A stretch of 7,252 nt of DNA from Nitrospirota bacterium (GTDB lineage: Bacteria > Nitrospirota > JACRHJ01), in contig JAKAHE010000109.1 in NCBI GenBank assembly GCA_021815285.1, positions 1 to 7,252 of the forward strand, given 5' to 3'. Numbering within the stretch: position 1 is the stretch's first letter; each line of letters opens with the position of its first letter. Shown in pieces: positions 5,106 to 7,252 of the stretch. The position numbers and the translations under genes were made by a program. The notes under the pieces are model-generated. The model made no database searches and was not told where the DNA came from. It was given only the letters and a program-made list of their open reading frames with translations.

Positions 5106-6365
5106 ATGCCGCTCACGCTTGCCGAAAAACTCATCTCCATGCATGCGGGGCGGGAGGTGCATGCGGGCGAGCTGACGGTCGTGAAGGTGGATTTCGCCTA
5201 CGTGCAGGACTGGACCGGCCCCCTCACCGTGGACAAGATTGCGGAGCTCGGGATGGGGCTTTCAAAGGTTCCGTCCCATACCGCGGTTTTTATAGACCAC
5301 GCCTCGCCGTCCTCGTTCAAGGAGGTCTCGACGGGACACGTGAAGCTCCGCGAGTACGCGAAAAGCTCCGGCTGTCTCATCCACGACATAGGCGAGGGTG
5401 TAAGCCACCTCGTCCTCGGCGAGAGAATAACGTCCCCGGGGATGCTTATGCTCGGCGCGGATTCCCATACCTGCCAGGGCGGCGCGCTCGGAGCGTTCGC
5501 AACCGGCATGGGCTCGACGGACATAGGCGTGGCAATCGCAACCGGCGAGACATGGATGCTGGTCCCGGAGGCGATACGCGTGGAGGTGACGGGCAGGCTT
5601 AAACCGGGCGTGTATTCCAAGGACATAATCCTCTATCTCATCGGTTCCATCGGCTCGGACGGCGCTACTTATCAGTCGCTCGAATTCTTCGGAGACACAA
5701 TAGAAAACCTATCCGTTCCCGGAAGGACGACCATTTCGTCCATGGCAGTCGAGGCGGGCGCCAAATGCGGCCTTTTCGAGTCCGACGGGCACACGAGGGA
5801 GTGGCTCCGGGAAAACGGGCGCGAGGGAGACTACAAAGAGATAAAGGCGGACAGGGGCGCAGGATACGCGCGCGCAATAAACATAGACGCGGCGAGCCTT
5901 GAACCGATGGTGTCCTTCCCGCACATGGTGGACAACACGAGGCCAATCTCGCACCCTGATTGCAGGGACGTCCCGGTTCACCAGGCATACTTAGGCTCGA
6001 CGACCAACGGATATTTCGAGGACTTCGAGGCGGCGGCGAGGGTGCTCAAGGGGCGGCATACCGCGCCCGGCACACGTCTCGTCATAACGCCCGGCACGAA
6101 GAGCGTATACAGGAAGATGATGTCCTCCGGGCTGATGGACGTATTCCTCGACGCGGGCGGCGTTATAAACTCGCCGGGCTGCGGGGCGTGTCCCGGAAGC
6201 CACGAGGGAATCCTGGGCGACGGCGAGAACTGCGTCGCGTCCATAAACCGGAACTTCAAGGGCAGGATGGGGAACCCGAAATCGTTTGTCTACCTGGCCT
6301 CGCCGGCGACGGTCGCGGCCTCGGCGATAGAGGGGAAGCTTGCCGACCCCAGGAGGTATCTGTGA
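5106..6365 (+). CDS. Aconitase/homoaconitase/isopropylmalate dehydratase family, large subunit
   Basis: This 419-residue protein matches the usual length of the archaeal-type (LeuC2/HacA-like) large subunit. Family hydro-lyases isomerise 2-hydroxy- to 3-hydroxy-acids through an [4Fe-4S]-bound dehydrated intermediate. Landmarks are VQDWTGPL (33-40), VFIDHASPSS (61-70), GADSHTC (117-123) with the catalytic-region Asp-Ser-His, GCGAC (358-362) and NRNFKGRMG near the C-terminus. The last two cluster cysteines, C359 and C362, are present. The first, expected in GSCTNG 60 residues earlier, is Thr299 (GSTTNG), which is unusual. DSHTCQGG also departs from the common DSHTCTYG. The start is the first ATG after the dismutase stop; AGGAAGG is 13 bases upstream, so translation may be coupled. 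The end overlaps the small-subunit start by four bases. The substrate (citrate, homocitrate, isopropylmalate, methyl- or dimethylmalate) cannot be fixed; no leuA, leuB or homocitrate synthase is in view. An aconitase-like role is a reasonable guess beside an E1 gene. Confidence 0.9.
   Translation: MPLTLAEKLISMHAGREVHAGELTVVKVDFAYVQDWTGPLTVDKIAELGMGLSKVPSHTAVFIDHASPSSFKEVSTGHVKLREYAKSSGCLIHDIGEGVSHLVLGERITSPGMLMLGADSHTCQGGALGAFATGMGSTDIGVAIATGETWMLVPEAIRVEVTGRLKPGVYSKDIILYLIGSIGSDGATYQSLEFFGDTIENLSVPGRTTISSMAVEAGAKCGLFESDGHTREWLRENGREGDYKEIKADRGAGYARAINIDAASLEPMVSFPHMVDNTRPISHPDCRDVPVHQAYLGSTTNGYFEDFEAAARVLKGRHTAPGTRLVITPGTKSVYRKMMSSGLMDVFLDAGGVINSPGCGACPGSHEGILGDGENCVASINRNFKGRMGNPKSFVYLASPATVAASAIEGKLADPRRYL
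6351..6356 (+). promoter_or_regulatory. Ribosome-binding site supporting a GTG start
   Basis: AGGAGG lies five bases before GTG at 6362, inside the end of the large-subunit gene. No in-frame ATG nearby could serve instead, so the GTG is the start. Confidence 0.85.
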
Positions 6366-6853
6366 GCGGCAGGGCCTGGAAGTTCGGGGACAACATAAGC
6401 ACGGATTTAATCGCCGCAGGCCGGTACGCGCACCTCCGGACGAACCTGCCGGAACTGACAAAGCACGTCCTTGAGGACGCGAGGGACGAGTTCAGGACGG
6501 GCGTGAAGCCGGGCGATTTCGTCGTGGGCGGGAAAAACTTCGGCCTCGGTTCCTCGCGCGAGCACGCCCCCACGATTATAAAAATGTCCGGAACGTCGTG
6601 TGTCGCCGCGAAGTCCTTCGCCCGCATATTCTTCCGGAACTGCATAAACATCGGCCTTCCGGCGGTAAGGGTGGATACGGACAGGATAGACGACGGCGAC
6701 GAGCTCGAGCTCGACCTCGCGGCGGGGGCGCTCAGGAATATGACCAAAGGCATAGAGCTTCCTTTCCCGCCGATGCCGAAGGTAATGACGGACATCCTGG
6801 ACGCGGGCGGACTCGTGCCGTACCTTAAGAAGAACAAGGGATTCGTAATTTAA
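6362..6853 (+). CDS. Aconitase/homoaconitase/isopropylmalate dehydratase family, small subunit
   Basis: This 163-residue protein is the swivelling domain that pairs with the preceding large subunit to form the active site. It opens with the family pattern WKFGDNISTDLIAAGRY (6-22) and has the substrate-binding loop block GLGSSREHAP (61-70) with Ser64, Ser65 and Arg66. The specificity loop after the first strands reads YAHLRTNLPEL (22-32). The Leu-Arg-Thr is like the YLRT described for methanogen homoaconitase rather than the YLVY of isopropylmalate isomerase, but a two-residue insertion (Ala-His) separates it from the Tyr. Translation starts at GTG, overlapping the large-subunit TGA as GTGA, so the two chains are made in step. 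The pair looks intact and cotranscribed. Family is certain; substrate is open. Confidence 0.92.
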   Translation: MSGRAWKFGDNISTDLIAAGRYAHLRTNLPELTKHVLEDARDEFRTGVKPGDFVVGGKNFGLGSSREHAPTIIKMSGTSCVAAKSFARIFFRNCINIGLPAVRVDTDRIDDGDELELDLAAGALRNMTKGIELPFPPMPKVMTDILDAGGLVPYLKKNKGFVI

Positions 6854-6858
6854 CAAAA

Positions 6859-6880
6859 GGGCTGGCCCATGTGTCGGCCC
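6859..6880 (+). other. Intercistronic hairpin
   Basis: GGGCTG (6859-6864) can pair with CGGCCC (6875-6880), including one G-U pair, around a 10-base loop. It sits between the small-subunit stop and the E1 start with no T-run after it. It is more likely an mRNA processing or stability element than a terminator, if it is real. Confidence 0.3.
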
Positions 6881-6887
6881 CTGAGAC

Positions 6888-7252
6888 ATGGATCAAGATT
6901 TAGAATTATACTACTACCTTCGCCTTGTCCGGGAGTTCGAGGACAGGGTCTCAAAACTCCACCACCAGGGCAGGATACCGGGCGGCGTCTATTCCGGCCT
7001 GGGGCAGGAGGCGGTGGTCGTCGGAGCGGTCTACAGGTTAAGGCCCGACGATTTCATCTTCCCCCTGCACAGGGACCTCGGCGCATTTCTCGTGAAGGGC
7101 GTTGACCCGAACCTCCTCATGGCCCAGATAATGGGGAAGAAGACCGGCTTCTCCGGGGGCCGGGACTCCTTTCTCCACGCCGGAGTCCTGGAAAAGGGCG
7201 TGTTCGGCTCCACATCCATGCTCGCGTCGTCGCTCCCGGTGGCCTGTGGAGC
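6888..7252 (+). CDS. Thiamine-diphosphate-dependent 2-oxoacid dehydrogenase E1, alpha subunit (5' part)
   Basis: The first 121 residues and two extra bases are in the window; the gene continues past the right edge. It matches the alpha subunit of two-chain E1 enzymes (pyruvate, acetoin or branched-chain 2-oxoacid dehydrogenase), which decarboxylate a 2-oxoacid and pass the acyl group to lipoyl-E2. Landmarks are YYYLRLVREFEDRV (8-21), GLGQEAVVVGA (39-49), HRDLGAFLVKG (63-73), and SGGRDSFLHAG (92-102) before the GSTSMLASSLPVACGA region. The thiamine-diphosphate GDG motif lies beyond the edge. The ATG at 6888 is the first in frame after a TGA at 6882; its ribosome-binding site is poor (CTGAGAC). 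It follows the small subunit by 34 bases and is probably in the same transcript. The acid used cannot be told from this part; E1 beta and E2 genes are expected next. Confidence 0.88.
   Translation, partial: MDQDLELYYYLRLVREFEDRVSKLHHQGRIPGGVYSGLGQEAVVVGAVYRLRPDDFIFPLHRDLGAFLVKGVDPNLLMAQIMGKKTGFSGGRDSFLHAGVLEKGVFGSTSMLASSLPVACG

Noticed and set aside
6859..6887. Rho-independent terminator before E1 alpha
   Set aside because: The hairpin includes a G-U pair and a long loop, and no T-run follows. The E1 gene starts 8 bases later.

Overview
This window comes from a GC-rich bacterial chromosome. Its genes use AGG (Arg) and ATA (Ile) heavily. A multiheme cytochrome c, a stand-alone encapsulated-ferritin-type protein, an HD-GYP signalling protein and a split aconitase/homoaconitase-type dehydratase together suggest an environmental respiratory bacterium of the Nitrospirota/Desulfobacterota kind. 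That placement is by gene content and codon habit only and is weak. I saw no phage, transposase, CRISPR array, tRNA or rRNA.

Layout: (1) Positions 1-469 hold no gene. Positions 155-485 are packed with short interspersed REP/MITE-like repeats in both orientations. (2) 470-1869, minus strand: a two-gene operon of a small zinc-ribbon protein followed, with a one-base stop/start overlap, by an exported five-heme cytochrome c. The stop codon of the cytochrome lies inside a repeat copy. (3) 1991-2293, plus strand: a 100-residue encapsulated-ferritin (EncFtn) homologue with no shell gene beside it and no cargo-loading tail. (4) 2290-4308, minus strand: a 672-residue receiver-GAF-GAF-HD-GYP protein, predicted to hydrolyse cyclic di-GMP. 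Its receiver has lost the phospho-acceptor aspartate, and its stop codon overlaps that of the ferritin gene. (5) 4309-4485: a divergent promoter region with two good extended -10 promoters and an 8-bp inverted repeat. (6) 4486 to the right edge, plus strand: a tight operon of Fe/Mn superoxide dismutase, large and small subunits of an aconitase/homoaconitase/isopropylmalate-isomerase family hydro-lyase, and the start of a thiamine-diphosphate-dependent 2-oxoacid dehydrogenase E1 alpha subunit that runs off the window.

How they may work together: the right-hand operon joins a superoxide scavenger to a dehydratase family whose exposed [4Fe-4S] cluster is a classic superoxide target, followed by an oxidative-decarboxylation enzyme. 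The ferritin-like protein on the other side of the HD-GYP gene would handle ferrous iron. The local theme is iron and oxidative-stress management around central 2-oxoacid metabolism. The most unusual points are the replacement of one canonical cluster cysteine by threonine in the dehydratase large subunit, the shell-less EncFtn, the degenerate receiver, and the cytochrome gene that ends inside a mobile-type repeat.
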